A program made the position numbers and the translations under genes. From contig QGNO01000009.1 of NCBI GenBank assembly GCA_003228195.2, positions 1-56,749 of the forward strand: a DNA stretch of 56,749 nt. Direction: 5' to 3'. Of the stretch, positions 27,738-36,226 are shown piece after piece (the stretch's first letter is position 1; every line of letters begins with the position of its first letter). This DNA comes from Chloroflexota bacterium (GTDB lineage Bacteria; Chloroflexota; Dehalococcoidia; Lucifugimonadales; QGNO01). Under the pieces are notes generated by a model, which saw nothing but the letters and a program-made list of their open reading frames with translations, did no database searches and was not told the DNA's origin.

Positions 27738-28637
27738 ATGTCTGAGTTTGTTGCGTATTTCAACGGCGACTGGATACCGAAAAGTGAATGCAAAGTCCAC
27801 ATATCTGATAGGGGCTTTGCCCTAGGAGATGCCATCTACGAGGCTGAGCGTACTTTTGACGGAAAAATCTTCGATCTCGACGGTCACATGGATCGACTAT
27901 TCCGCTCTCTCAAATACGTACGCATCGATCCTTCAGTCACGTACGAACAGATGAAATCCCTGTGCATAGAATCAGTTGATCGCAATATGCACATGTGGAA
28001 AGATGGCCACGATTTTGCCCTAAGGCAATACGTGACTCGCGGATCAGGCTCATCGGTTAGCGAGACTGTTCCGCCAGTTGTTTATGTAGGTGTAGATTAT
28101 GTGGGTTTTCGTCGTTTCTCCAAAATGTACGATGAGGGCGGTCATGTAATTTTCGCAAGGAGCCGTTCTTACAGCCCAAATTCGCTCGACCCCAAAATCA
28201 AACATCTTAGTAGGATGAACTTTGCTTTGGCTGAACTCGAGGCTGCTGATGTAGATCCGGATTCGTGGCCAGTGCTCCTTGATCAAGATGGAAATATATC
28301 AGAAGGAGTTACTTTCAACTTCTGGATCATAAAAGACGGTGTCATCATAACCCCACGCGATAAGAACATTCTCCAAGGTGTTACCCGTAAGACAGTGATA
28401 GATTTGGCTAAAAAGCTAGATATTCCTGTTATAGAAGAGGATATTCAGCTGTATGACGCTTACACGTGCGATGAAGCATTCATAACAGCTACAAGCCATT
28501 CCGTTCTGCCAATATCTAAGCTAGACGGGCGTCCTATTTCCGAAGATATCCCCGGGCCGGTTGTGAGACAGTTGATTTCAGGCTGGAGCGAGATGGTCGG
28601 AGTAGACATTGTCGACCAAGCCCGACGGAACGCATAG
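27738..28637 (+). CDS. Class IV aminotransferase (BCAT/D-amino-acid type)
   Basis: PLP-dependent transaminase of fold type IV. The PLP lysine is probably K155 in DPKIKHLSRMN. The conserved Glu lies in DQDGNISEGVTFNFW, and the phosphate-binding part is ILQGVTRKTVIDLA. The N-terminal FNGDWIPKSECKVHISDRGFALGD is typical (read in parts). Length is 299. It could act on branched-chain or D-amino acids or aminodeoxychorismate; catabolic neighbours favour an amino-acid transaminase. Confidence 0.9.
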   Translation: MSEFVAYFNGDWIPKSECKVHISDRGFALGDAIYEAERTFDGKIFDLDGHMDRLFRSLKYVRIDPSVTYEQMKSLCIESVDRNMHMWKDGHDFALRQYVTRGSGSSVSETVPPVVYVGVDYVGFRRFSKMYDEGGHVIFARSRSYSPNSLDPKIKHLSRMNFALAELEAADVDPDSWPVLLDQDGNISEGVTFNFWIIKDGVIITPRDKNILQGVTRKTVIDLAKKLDIPVIEEDIQLYDAYTCDEAFITATSHSVLPISKLDGRPISEDIPGPVVRQLISGWSEMVGVDIVDQARRNA

Positions 28638-28749
28638 GCCTAATCTCTAATAAAATGCTGTCTCCTTTAAACCTCTGCGTATGGGATGGGTATTGAGTTG
28701 TGGAGATTGTAAGGCGTATCATCACAACGGATTTCTAAGGGGTTAACAA

Positions 28750-30039
28750 TTGAAAGATGCCACCGATTTAAAGACACGCTTTTCTGGCATTTATTACGGC
28801 TGGAGAATGGTCGCAGTTGGTGCGGTAATCAGTTGTATAGGATCGGTCCAAACTGCCTCACTCAGTGTATTTTTCCTCCCTTTGCAAAGGGAATTGGCAC
28901 TTTCAAGAGCGCAGCTGTCTTTCGTCTTTTCTCTCACACGCCTGGAAGGAAGTATAGAGTCTCCTGTTGTCGGGTGGATGATCGACAAATATGGTCCAAG
29001 ACTACCAATAGTTACAGGCGCAGTTTTGGGAGGAGTAGGGTTCCTAATTCTACCCCTAGCTAAAACTTTCTGGCCGTTTTTCATAATCTACATGGGCATG
29101 ATATCTATAGGATTCCAAATGGGGTTCATCAGCTCGATGCATGCAGTTGCCAACCTTTGGTTCATTAGATATCGCACAAGAGCGATGAGCTTCTATTCAT
29201 CTTCATTGAGATTAGGTAATGCAATTTTCGCTCCCATATTAGGGTTAATAGTTGCGGCAAGCAGTTGGCGCTATGGGTCCGTATTCGCTGGGGCAGTCGT
29301 GCTGGTAATCGCGCTTCCTCTGGCAGCACTCATCAAGCGTTCTCCCGAGTCTATGGGGCTGTTGCCAGACGGCGACAGCCCGGAGGAAGCTCACGAAAAG
29401 GCAAAGAAAGAGGTCGAGAATCCGAAAGCGCAGGTCAAGCATGAAGAGGCTGACTTTGACTTATCCGAGGCTCTTAAATCTCCTTCGTACTGGCTAATCA
29501 TAACTAGTACGACTGTGCGCTACCTCATAATTGGCGGTATCCACATGCACTGGGTTCCTATCTTCGTTTGGAAAGGCTACAGCGAGGTTACTGGCGCGGC
29601 CTTTATCGGCTTTGCATCCCTTGTAGCATGGCCATTAATTCTGCTTAATGGGGTCCTAGGAGACCGCTTCAGTAAACGTTTGATCCTTATGTCAGGACAC
29701 ACTTCCCTCTTATTGTCCATGTTCGTTCTCGCCTACTCAGATAACTTATGGTCGATCTATCTGTTTTCAGTTCTTTTTTCTTATGGTGAAGGGGTTTCAC
29801 CAACCAACTATTCAATTATTGGCGAGTATTTTGGCAGAAGGTCTTTTGCCACCCTAAGAGGATTGGTGACTACCTTCACGACCGTTGCTATATTCAGTCC
29901 AGTTTACGCTGGATGGATATTCGATCAAACGGAGGACTATACCACGGTGCTTTATACATACGTCGGCATTGCCATATTCGCGATTTTCATCTTGCTATTC
30001 CTAAAACGACCAAGAAAGGTAGCATTAAGCACAAATTAA
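28750..30039 (+). CDS. MFS transporter
   Basis: Major facilitator superfamily carrier, similar to the monocarboxylate/oxalate-formate type. The 429-residue protein has about twelve hydrophobic segments in two halves separated by a charged loop (residues 215-240, rich in E and K). The family motif region GWMIDKYGPRLP lies near residue 75, and GDRFSKR appears in the second half. The start is TTG 28750, with AAGGGG eight bases upstream. It lies between two aminotransferase genes. Confidence 0.9.
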   Translation: MKDATDLKTRFSGIYYGWRMVAVGAVISCIGSVQTASLSVFFLPLQRELALSRAQLSFVFSLTRLEGSIESPVVGWMIDKYGPRLPIVTGAVLGGVGFLILPLAKTFWPFFIIYMGMISIGFQMGFISSMHAVANLWFIRYRTRAMSFYSSSLRLGNAIFAPILGLIVAASSWRYGSVFAGAVVLVIALPLAALIKRSPESMGLLPDGDSPEEAHEKAKKEVENPKAQVKHEEADFDLSEALKSPSYWLIITSTTVRYLIIGGIHMHWVPIFVWKGYSEVTGAAFIGFASLVAWPLILLNGVLGDRFSKRLILMSGHTSLLLSMFVLAYSDNLWSIYLFSVLFSYGEGVSPTNYSIIGEYFGRRSFATLRGLVTTFTTVAIFSPVYAGWIFDQTEDYTTVLYTYVGIAIFAIFILLFLKRPRKVALSTN

Positions 30040-30144
30040 GGCCTCTAATGCCAAGCCTTCTCTTTACTTGCCGCTTACCAGCAATTACTTCTTGTAGTGA
30101 GCCTTTTTCCTATGTAGGATTGTCCAGGTTAGGAGGTCGAAATA

Positions 30145-31476
30145 ATGTCAACTACAGAAGATACTCTTGAACTGCAAAACTCAGAGGCGTTGCTTAAAGA
30201 CGCTTCGTCCTTCAGTCCTCTTGGTGTACCCAATTGCAAGTGGTGGGCACCAGATACCTTCTACATAAGACGTGCTAGTGGATCTCGTATATTTGACGTA
30301 GATAATAATGAATACTTGGACTTCTGGTGCGGGGCTGGCCCGCACATTCTGGGACATGCGCCATCTGAAATAATAGATGGCGTAGTAGAAGCTATCAATG
30401 AAGGAAATGTCCAATTCGCGATGCCAAACTTCCGCGACGTAGAGGTGGCTCGAAAGCTAAGCGAGTTCATCCCGTGTGCCGAAAAAGTAGCTTTGTGTGT
30501 AAGTGGTACAGACGGCATACTTTACGCAGTTCGTTTGGCTCGTGCCTACACCGGTAAAACGAAGATCGTTAAATTTGATGGCGGCTACCAAGGCTGGGCT
30601 GATCCAGTTGCTGTAAACAACGCCCCAGACTCTTACAACACTGGCGAAACGAAATACGCTACCGATTCCGCTGGGATACCACCAGATGCCTATGGCAATA
30701 CGATAATCCTCCCGTACAACGACATTGAGACAGCTGCAATCGCTCTTAAACATCAACAGGATGAGATCGCTGCAGTGCTAGTTGAAACAATGATTCACAG
30801 CAGTAATCTGATAGCGAGGCCCGATTTTCTTGAAGGGCTCCGTACGATCTGCGACGAATTAGGGATTGTCCTGATCTTCGATGAGATAGTTACTGGTTTC
30901 CGTCACGGTCTTGGAGGTGGACAGGCAATTTATGGAGTAACTCCCGATTTAGGGGTTTTCGGCAAGGCTATGGCCAGTGGTTATGTAATCGCTGCGATTG
31001 TCGGCAAGAACAAAATCATGTCTTTAGCGGCACCTGAAGGTACAGTACGTATAGCAGGTACATTTGGCGGGAATGCCCTGGGCACCGCAGCCGCACTTAG
31101 CACTCTAAAGGTGTTGGCTCGACCCGGATTCTACGAATACTTGTACAAGCTCGGGGACATCGTCCGAAATGGTATTAACGAGGCAATCACGGAGCGTGGT
31201 CTAAAAGCAAGGTGTGATGGGTTTGGTTCAGTGTGGTGCATGTACTTCAGCGAAGTGCAGCCTCAAAACCACCAAGACGTGGTCGAGTATCGACAATCAG
31301 GAGGCGCAGCCATGGATCAAACATACAGGGCATACATGCAAAGAAAGGGGATCTTCATCCGCCAACAGCTGGTTAACCGAGCTTACATAAGTGCCGCCCA
31401 CACAGAGGAAGACATGTATCGTACGGTTGAGGCGACCGCAGCCTTCCTAGACATCCACGCAGAGGGCTTGAAATAA
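30145..31476 (+). CDS. Class III aminotransferase (glutamate-1-semialdehyde aminomutase-like)
   Basis: PLP-dependent fold type I enzyme. D246 in FDEIVTGFR holds the PLP ring nitrogen and K274 in FGKAMASGY is the Schiff-base lysine. The C-terminal half has GTFGGNALGTAA. Length is 443. A strong AGGAGG site precedes ATG 30145. Catabolic context and absence of other haem genes make a role in tetrapyrrole synthesis unlikely; a beta- or omega-amino acid transaminase is more probable. Confidence 0.9.
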   Translation: MSTTEDTLELQNSEALLKDASSFSPLGVPNCKWWAPDTFYIRRASGSRIFDVDNNEYLDFWCGAGPHILGHAPSEIIDGVVEAINEGNVQFAMPNFRDVEVARKLSEFIPCAEKVALCVSGTDGILYAVRLARAYTGKTKIVKFDGGYQGWADPVAVNNAPDSYNTGETKYATDSAGIPPDAYGNTIILPYNDIETAAIALKHQQDEIAAVLVETMIHSSNLIARPDFLEGLRTICDELGIVLIFDEIVTGFRHGLGGGQAIYGVTPDLGVFGKAMASGYVIAAIVGKNKIMSLAAPEGTVRIAGTFGGNALGTAAALSTLKVLARPGFYEYLYKLGDIVRNGINEAITERGLKARCDGFGSVWCMYFSEVQPQNHQDVVEYRQSGGAAMDQTYRAYMQRKGIFIRQQLVNRAYISAAHTEEDMYRTVEATAAFLDIHAEGLK

Positions 31477-31562
31477 CTAACTGATTCTGTGGCTAACGGG
31501 AAAGAGCGCGGGAACGCATGAAGATGTTTCTATAACTAGGAGATCTGTTTATTGGAGGAGTG

Positions 31563-32564
31563 ATGCCTACAAATAACCTGCCTTTAGTAAGTCTTGTGGG
31601 AACCGGAGGCACAATAGCAGCTTGGGGTAAACCAAGGTTGGAGTTGGTCGAGTACGGAGGAGCAGAGCAAATAGACTCGTTCCAAAATTTAGAACGCATT
31701 CCGGAAATCCATGAGTATGTACAGGTACAAGCGGAACAATACGCTATGGTAGGGAGCGGCATCACCCTAGATCAGTGGCTAGGGCTAAGTAAACGAATCA
31801 ATCAGATATTCAAGGAAGATAACAGAGTGAGCGGTGTCGTAGTCACCCACGGCACTTCGGTTCTAGAGGAAACCGCATACTGGCTTAACCTAACCATTAA
31901 GAGTGAGAAGCCAGTGGTGGTCACAGGGACAATGCGGCCCCCCTCGGCTTTGGGCACGGATGCGGACAACAATCTCTTTGGAGCTTTGCTGCTTGCTGGT
32001 TCTTCAGAGGCTAAAGGGAAAGGTGTCCTGGTTATGCTTAACGATGAGATTAACGCTGCGCGCGAGGTTACCAAGCAAAATTCTTACCGAGTAGAAACTT
32101 TCGGTACCCGCGAATTAGGCTTTCTTGGCTATATGGATTCGGATCTCAAACCTGTGTTCTACCGACAGCCAATCCGAAAACATACTTCCCAAACTGAGTT
32201 TGATGTAAGCACAATGGAAACCCTACCTTGGGTTGATACCTATTACGCCGTAGCTGGCGGTAGCCCATTTACAGTGGATGCACTTGCAGAAGCCGGAGTA
32301 GATGGAATAGCGGTTGCAGGAACAGGTGGTGGATACGCAACCGGTGCGATGGATGCTCTTGCCAATGCGGCTAAAAAGGGAATTGCAGTCGTTGCAACCA
32401 CCCGTGCCGGAGCAGGGCGAGTGATCCCAACATCAATGTTCCGAGAAAGGGGCATAATTGCGGGTGATAACCTTAGCGTCCAAAAGGCTCGTATTTTGCT
32501 GATGCTTGCCCTTGCAATCACGAAGGATCGTGACGAGATTCAACGGATTTTTGATACTTACTAA
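31563..32564 (+). CDS. Asparaginase-family amidohydrolase, copy 1
   Basis: Type I/II asparaginase fold. The first catalytic threonine is in GTGGTIAAWG (Thr 17). The second motif reads THGTSVLEETA, so the family's usual Asp (THGTDT) is Ser 99. The catalytic lysine segment NDEINAAREVTKQNSY is intact. I start at ATG 31563, four bases after GGAGGAG; a GTG at 31560 is too close to it. Length is 333. The changed residue suggests a substrate other than asparagine. Confidence 0.88.
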   Translation: MPTNNLPLVSLVGTGGTIAAWGKPRLELVEYGGAEQIDSFQNLERIPEIHEYVQVQAEQYAMVGSGITLDQWLGLSKRINQIFKEDNRVSGVVVTHGTSVLEETAYWLNLTIKSEKPVVVTGTMRPPSALGTDADNNLFGALLLAGSSEAKGKGVLVMLNDEINAAREVTKQNSYRVETFGTRELGFLGYMDSDLKPVFYRQPIRKHTSQTEFDVSTMETLPWVDTYYAVAGGSPFTVDALAEAGVDGIAVAGTGGGYATGAMDALANAAKKGIAVVATTRAGAGRVIPTSMFRERGIIAGDNLSVQKARILLMLALAITKDRDEIQRIFDTY

Positions 32565-32649
32565 GTCTTCCCTTGCCCGACTTGTGATTTATTGAGTAGA
32601 TATCAAATAAACCGTAGGACATGGAATAATTATTTTTAGGAGGGCAATC

Positions 32650-33360
32650 ATGTTTGAGCTAGGAACTGAGACTCATACTTTTACAGCAATAGGAAGATGC
32701 CCACGTACCGGTCGACTGGGCGTAGCAGTGACAACGAGCGAAATAGGTACCGGTGGCCGTGCCCCACACGTCAAGGCTAACGTGGGCGCCGTAGGGACAC
32801 AAGCTTACACCGATCCAAGGCTAGGAATTCTAGCCTTGGAGTTGCTTGAGCTTGGCTATCCGGCCGGTAGGGTGCTCTCCGAACTTGAAGCAAGTGATCT
32901 CCACATAGAATGGCGTCAACTAGGGATAGTCGATCGGTGGGGCCATACAGCTGTGAGGACGGGCGCCAACAACAGTGAGTGGGCAGGCCATAAAACAGGG
33001 GACGGATGGATAACTATGGGCAACTATCTTGTAGGAGCCCAAGTGGTGGATTCGATGGCCTCTGCGATGGAAACCTCTCTTGAAGAAGATATAGAGACCC
33101 GGCTTATGAGGGCCATTGACGCAGGTACAAATGCCGGTGGCCAACCTAACGGGCAACGAGCAGCAGCGATCATAGTACATGAAAATGAGGGTTTCTCAAT
33201 TGTGAATCTGAGGGTAGATGATCACGACGAACCAATGAAAGAGTTGTGGCGGCTTTTTAATAAATTACACCCTCTGGTACCTTACTATCGTGAGCGTCCA
33301 GATAATCCGGCCATAGGACGAGTTTCAGAATGGGCCGCTAAGCGCGGGATAACCTCCTAA
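32650..33360 (+). CDS. DUF1028 family protein, copy 1
   Basis: Member of the DUF1028 family, related in sequence pattern to Ntn-type hydrolases; function not established. It begins with the family pattern HTFTAIGRCPRTGRLGVAVTT, followed by VGAVGTQAYTDPRLG and MGNYLVG. The C-terminal half has AGGQPNGQRAAAI. Length is 236. ATG follows TTAGGAGGGCAATC. Directly followed by a paralogue, and preceded by an asparaginase-like gene. Confidence 0.88.
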   Translation: MFELGTETHTFTAIGRCPRTGRLGVAVTTSEIGTGGRAPHVKANVGAVGTQAYTDPRLGILALELLELGYPAGRVLSELEASDLHIEWRQLGIVDRWGHTAVRTGANNSEWAGHKTGDGWITMGNYLVGAQVVDSMASAMETSLEEDIETRLMRAIDAGTNAGGQPNGQRAAAIIVHENEGFSIVNLRVDDHDEPMKELWRLFNKLHPLVPYYRERPDNPAIGRVSEWAAKRGITS

Positions 33361-33417
33361 ATTAAAGGCTGTCAAGAAAGCCAAGTAAAGGCAATGTACA
33401 TACATAAGGAGCATAAG

Positions 33418-34128
33418 ATGTTCACATTAGGTCCCGAGATGCACACTTTTACTGCTATAGCGAGATGCCCAATCACAGGTCGGTTAGGAATATCAATTTC
33501 CACAAGCGAAATGGCTGTTACCGGCCGATGCGTATACATCAAAGCGAATATGGGTGCAGTAGCCACCCAGTCCCGAACTGACCCTCGTCTGGGGCAACTA
33601 GCAATTGAATTGCTTTCTCTGGGCTACTCAGCTAACGGAGTACTAGAGAAATTAGAGACCAGTGACCCATACATAGAATACAGGCAACTTGGAATAGTAG
33701 ACCGATACGGTAAAACGGCGGTCCGTACCGGAACGGATAACGGGGACTGGAAGGGCCATGAAGTAGGTAATCAGTGGATAGTAATGGGAAACGGTTTAGT
33801 CGGGGAGGGCGTGGTTCAAGGAATGGCCGAAGGAATGGAGTCTTCCGAAGGCGAAGATTTAGAGGTTCGCTTAATGAAATCGCTCGATGCGGGTACGAGA
33901 GCCGGAGGGCAGCCAAACGGCCAGCGCTCTGCTGGCATCCTAGTTTATGAAACAGAGGGCTTCTCCATTATTAACCTGCGTGTGGACAAATCAGACAAAC
34001 CTATGGACGGACTTTGGGATATATTCAACAAATTCTACCCGCTCCGCGACTACTATAAGGAGCGCCCTGACAACCCCAGCATAGGCAATATGGACGATTG
34101 GGCTGCAGCACACGGTGTGGAGCTATAA
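33418..34128 (+). CDS. DUF1028 family protein, copy 2
   Basis: Paralogue of the gene before it, colinear along the whole length: HTFTAIARCPITGRLGISIST, MGAVATQSRTDPRLG, MGNGLVGE and AGGQPNGQRSAGI. I start at ATG 33418, with AAGGAG seven bases upstream; an ATG at 33394 adds eight unconserved residues. Length is 236. The two copies are well diverged at DNA level, so the duplication is old or the pair was acquired together. Confidence 0.87.
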   Translation: MFTLGPEMHTFTAIARCPITGRLGISISTSEMAVTGRCVYIKANMGAVATQSRTDPRLGQLAIELLSLGYSANGVLEKLETSDPYIEYRQLGIVDRYGKTAVRTGTDNGDWKGHEVGNQWIVMGNGLVGEGVVQGMAEGMESSEGEDLEVRLMKSLDAGTRAGGQPNGQRSAGILVYETEGFSIINLRVDKSDKPMDGLWDIFNKFYPLRDYYKERPDNPSIGNMDDWAAAHGVEL

Positions 34129-34138
34129 AAGTGCATGA

Positions 34139-34318
34139 GGGGCAAAAGTTAACCTCACCAAATGTGGTGGGCACGGCTACGGTCACATACTACGAATTGT
34201 CGTCCCGTGGATGCGCCAAAGAGGAATTCCTGAAGAACATATTAGAGCCATGCTTGTGGATAATCCGAAAAGGGCGCTAAGCATAAAAACTGAAGCGCAC
34301 TCTAAACTGGAAGGATAG
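34139..34318 (+). pseudogene. 3' remnant of a phosphotriesterase-family gene
   Basis: Reading in frame from 34139 gives GAKVNLTKCGGHGYGHILRI and then VVPWMRQRG and RAMLVDNPKRALSI. This matches the C-terminus of the intact phosphotriesterase-like gene just downstream (GGKTHLVKYGGHGYGHILRV, then VPWMYQRGF and RAILIDNPATVLTI). Homology begins immediately after an in-frame TGA (34136-34138), eight bases past the DUF1028 stop. There is no start codon or catalytic part. DNA divergence from the intact copy argues for a lost paralogue, not a fresh duplication. Confidence 0.85.
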
Positions 34319-34327
34319 AGGAGACAT

Positions 34328-35371
34328 ATGACTACTTCTGATTACATTCAAACTGTCTTAGGGCCCATAAGCCCATCAGAGGTCGGCGTCACCATGCCTC
34401 ATGAGCACCTACTATCAGATGTGACTTGCCTTTACGTGGAGCCTACAACTGCGAGCGACAGGTTCATGTCGAGACAACCTATCACCATAGACAACCTCTG
34501 GTGGCTAAGGTATCACTACAACAATCACCTTGAGAATCTCCGCCTAGATGACGAAAGGGTCGCTATAGAGGAGGCCTTACTTTACGGGCAACTCGGAGGT
34601 CGAACTATTGTGGACGCTACAACAATAGGGGAATCGCCAGATCCTTTAGGTTTAGCCAGAATATCCAGAGCCACTGGGCTCAATATAATAGCAGCGACCG
34701 GGTATTATGTGGCCCAGTCTCATCCTCCTCATGTGAATAACATGACGGTGGAAGATATTACCAAAAAACTGGTGTCAGACATTACGACCGGAATAGACGG
34801 AACAGGAATTCGAGCGGGGATAATGGGTGAGCTAGGCTGTTCATGGCCACTCGACCCGAATGAACGCAAGGTTCTTACTGCGGCAGCCATTGCTCAACAG
34901 GAAACTAATGTCGCCATATCTATCCATCCGGGCCGTAACGAAGGTGCTCCAAAAGAAATTATCGATATCCTTCTAGAGGCCGGTGCGTGTCCGGAGAAGA
35001 TCATCATGGGACACATTGAGCGTACTATCTTCCAAATGGACGATCTTGAAAGAATCGCAAGTTACGGCTGTTATATCGAGTGGGACTTATTTGGGCAAGA
35101 GCTCTCTTATTACTCACTTGCACCCCATATATCCCGACCGACCGACGCCCAGCGGCTAGATCAAATCGCCTGGCTTACAAAAAAGGGTTATGGGAACAAA
35201 ATCTTGGTATCACACGACATTGGGGGGAAAACCCACTTAGTAAAATATGGAGGGCACGGGTACGGTCATATATTGAGGGTAATAGTGCCATGGATGTATC
35301 AGCGTGGCTTCACAGAAGAAACTGTGCGAGCTATTCTCATAGATAATCCAGCCACAGTACTTACAATATAA
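34328..35371 (+). CDS. Phosphotriesterase-family metal-dependent hydrolase
   Basis: Binuclear-metal TIM-barrel hydrolase of the phosphotriesterase-related group, which includes lactonases and other hydrolases. Ligands: H25 and H27 in MPHEHLLSD, the bridging Glu in IMGELGCSW (replacing the carboxylated lysine of true PTE), His in ISIHPGRN, His in IMGHIERT, and Asp in VSHDIGGK. Length is 347. GGATAGAGGAG precedes the ATG. It abuts the haloacid-dehalogenase-like gene, so both are probably co-translated. Lactone or amide hydrolysis is more likely than phosphotriester turnover. Confidence 0.9.
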   Translation: MTTSDYIQTVLGPISPSEVGVTMPHEHLLSDVTCLYVEPTTASDRFMSRQPITIDNLWWLRYHYNNHLENLRLDDERVAIEEALLYGQLGGRTIVDATTIGESPDPLGLARISRATGLNIIAATGYYVAQSHPPHVNNMTVEDITKKLVSDITTGIDGTGIRAGIMGELGCSWPLDPNERKVLTAAAIAQQETNVAISIHPGRNEGAPKEIIDILLEAGACPEKIIMGHIERTIFQMDDLERIASYGCYIEWDLFGQELSYYSLAPHISRPTDAQRLDQIAWLTKKGYGNKILVSHDIGGKTHLVKYGGHGYGHILRVIVPWMYQRGFTEETVRAILIDNPATVLTI

Positions 35372-36088
35372 ATGGAATCTACCAATATACATGCTCTGGC
35401 CTTCGATGTATTTGGCACTACCGTGGATTGGTGCGGAACCATATCTAGTAAGGGCCAAGTTTTAGGCAATGAAAAAGGAATAATTAACGTCGACTGGGTG
35501 CAGTTTGCAATCGACTGGAGGAAAGGATATCGCCCGGCTATGGATCGCGTGACATCTGGCGAACGGCCTTGGGCTACTCTTGACCTACTCAATCGGGAAC
35601 TGCTGGACGAAGTTCTGGACAACTCTTCCTTAGGCGATTTCAGCAACGCTGACAAAGACAAATTAAATAGAGTATGGGAGCTATTAGATCCTTGGAAGGA
35701 CTCCTCCGAAGGTCTAGCCCGTTTAAAGAAATCTTTTCTTGTTACAGCGCTGTCAAACGGGAGTTTATCAATGCTCAATAGCCTCGCTAAACATGGTGAC
35801 TTGCCATGGGACCGTGTGATTTCCGCAGAACTATTCGGGTGCTATAAACCAGACCCTAGAGTTTACAAAGGCGCTGCTGAGCTTCTCGGGCTGAAACCTC
35901 AGAATATGCTCATGGTAGCCTCTCATAAGTACGATTTGCTGGCCGCTAAAGAAGAAGGCATGCAAACAGCTTTTGTAAAAAGACTCAACGAATTCGGCGG
36001 AAAAATTGAAGCTGACACAAGCCGTGAGCCATTCATTGACATATACGTCGACGACTTTCTAGACTTGGCCGATAAGCTTGAAGTATGA
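35372..36088 (+). CDS. HAD hydrolase, haloacid dehalogenase type II-like
   Basis: HAD-superfamily hydrolase. The nucleophile Asp is in FDVFGTTVDW (motif I), motif II is ALSNGS, the lysine is in CYKPDPRVY, and motif III is MVASHKYDLLAAKEEG. This set matches L-2-haloacid dehalogenase-type proteins. Length is 238. Its ATG follows the phosphotriesterase stop with no gap. Activity could be dehalogenation or phosphoester hydrolysis; sequence alone does not decide. Confidence 0.88.
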   Translation: MESTNIHALAFDVFGTTVDWCGTISSKGQVLGNEKGIINVDWVQFAIDWRKGYRPAMDRVTSGERPWATLDLLNRELLDEVLDNSSLGDFSNADKDKLNRVWELLDPWKDSSEGLARLKKSFLVTALSNGSLSMLNSLAKHGDLPWDRVISAELFGCYKPDPRVYKGAAELLGLKPQNMLMVASHKYDLLAAKEEGMQTAFVKRLNEFGGKIEADTSREPFIDIYVDDFLDLADKLEV

Positions 36089-36166
36089 TCTGCCGCTTCC
36101 AGTCGTTAGACATTCCAAAAATATCTTCAATCTCTTCTCGCTCAACAATCGTTCACAAAAACAACG

Positions 36167-36195
36167 TTGTCAATATTTCTTTAAAACATTACGCT
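36167..36195 (+). promoter_or_regulatory. Possible promoter of the TRZ/ATZ-type amidohydrolase gene
   Basis: TTGTCA (36167-36172), a 17-base spacer, then TACGCT (36190-36195). The -10 is poor. A ten-base palindrome ACAACGTTGT (36161-36170) overlaps the -35 box and could be an operator. Confidence 0.3.
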
Positions 36196-36226
36196 ACCAA
36201 GGAGCCAAATCCACTAAGGGGGCCGA

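Noticed and set aside
30145-31476. hemL (tetrapyrrole synthesis)
   Set aside because: Fold and motifs fit class III aminotransferases in general, and the surroundings are catabolic, with no haem genes.
34098-34280. 60-codon plus-strand frame
   Set aside because: Wrong frame across the end of the DUF1028 gene and the phosphotriesterase remnant; the homologous frame is 34139-34318.
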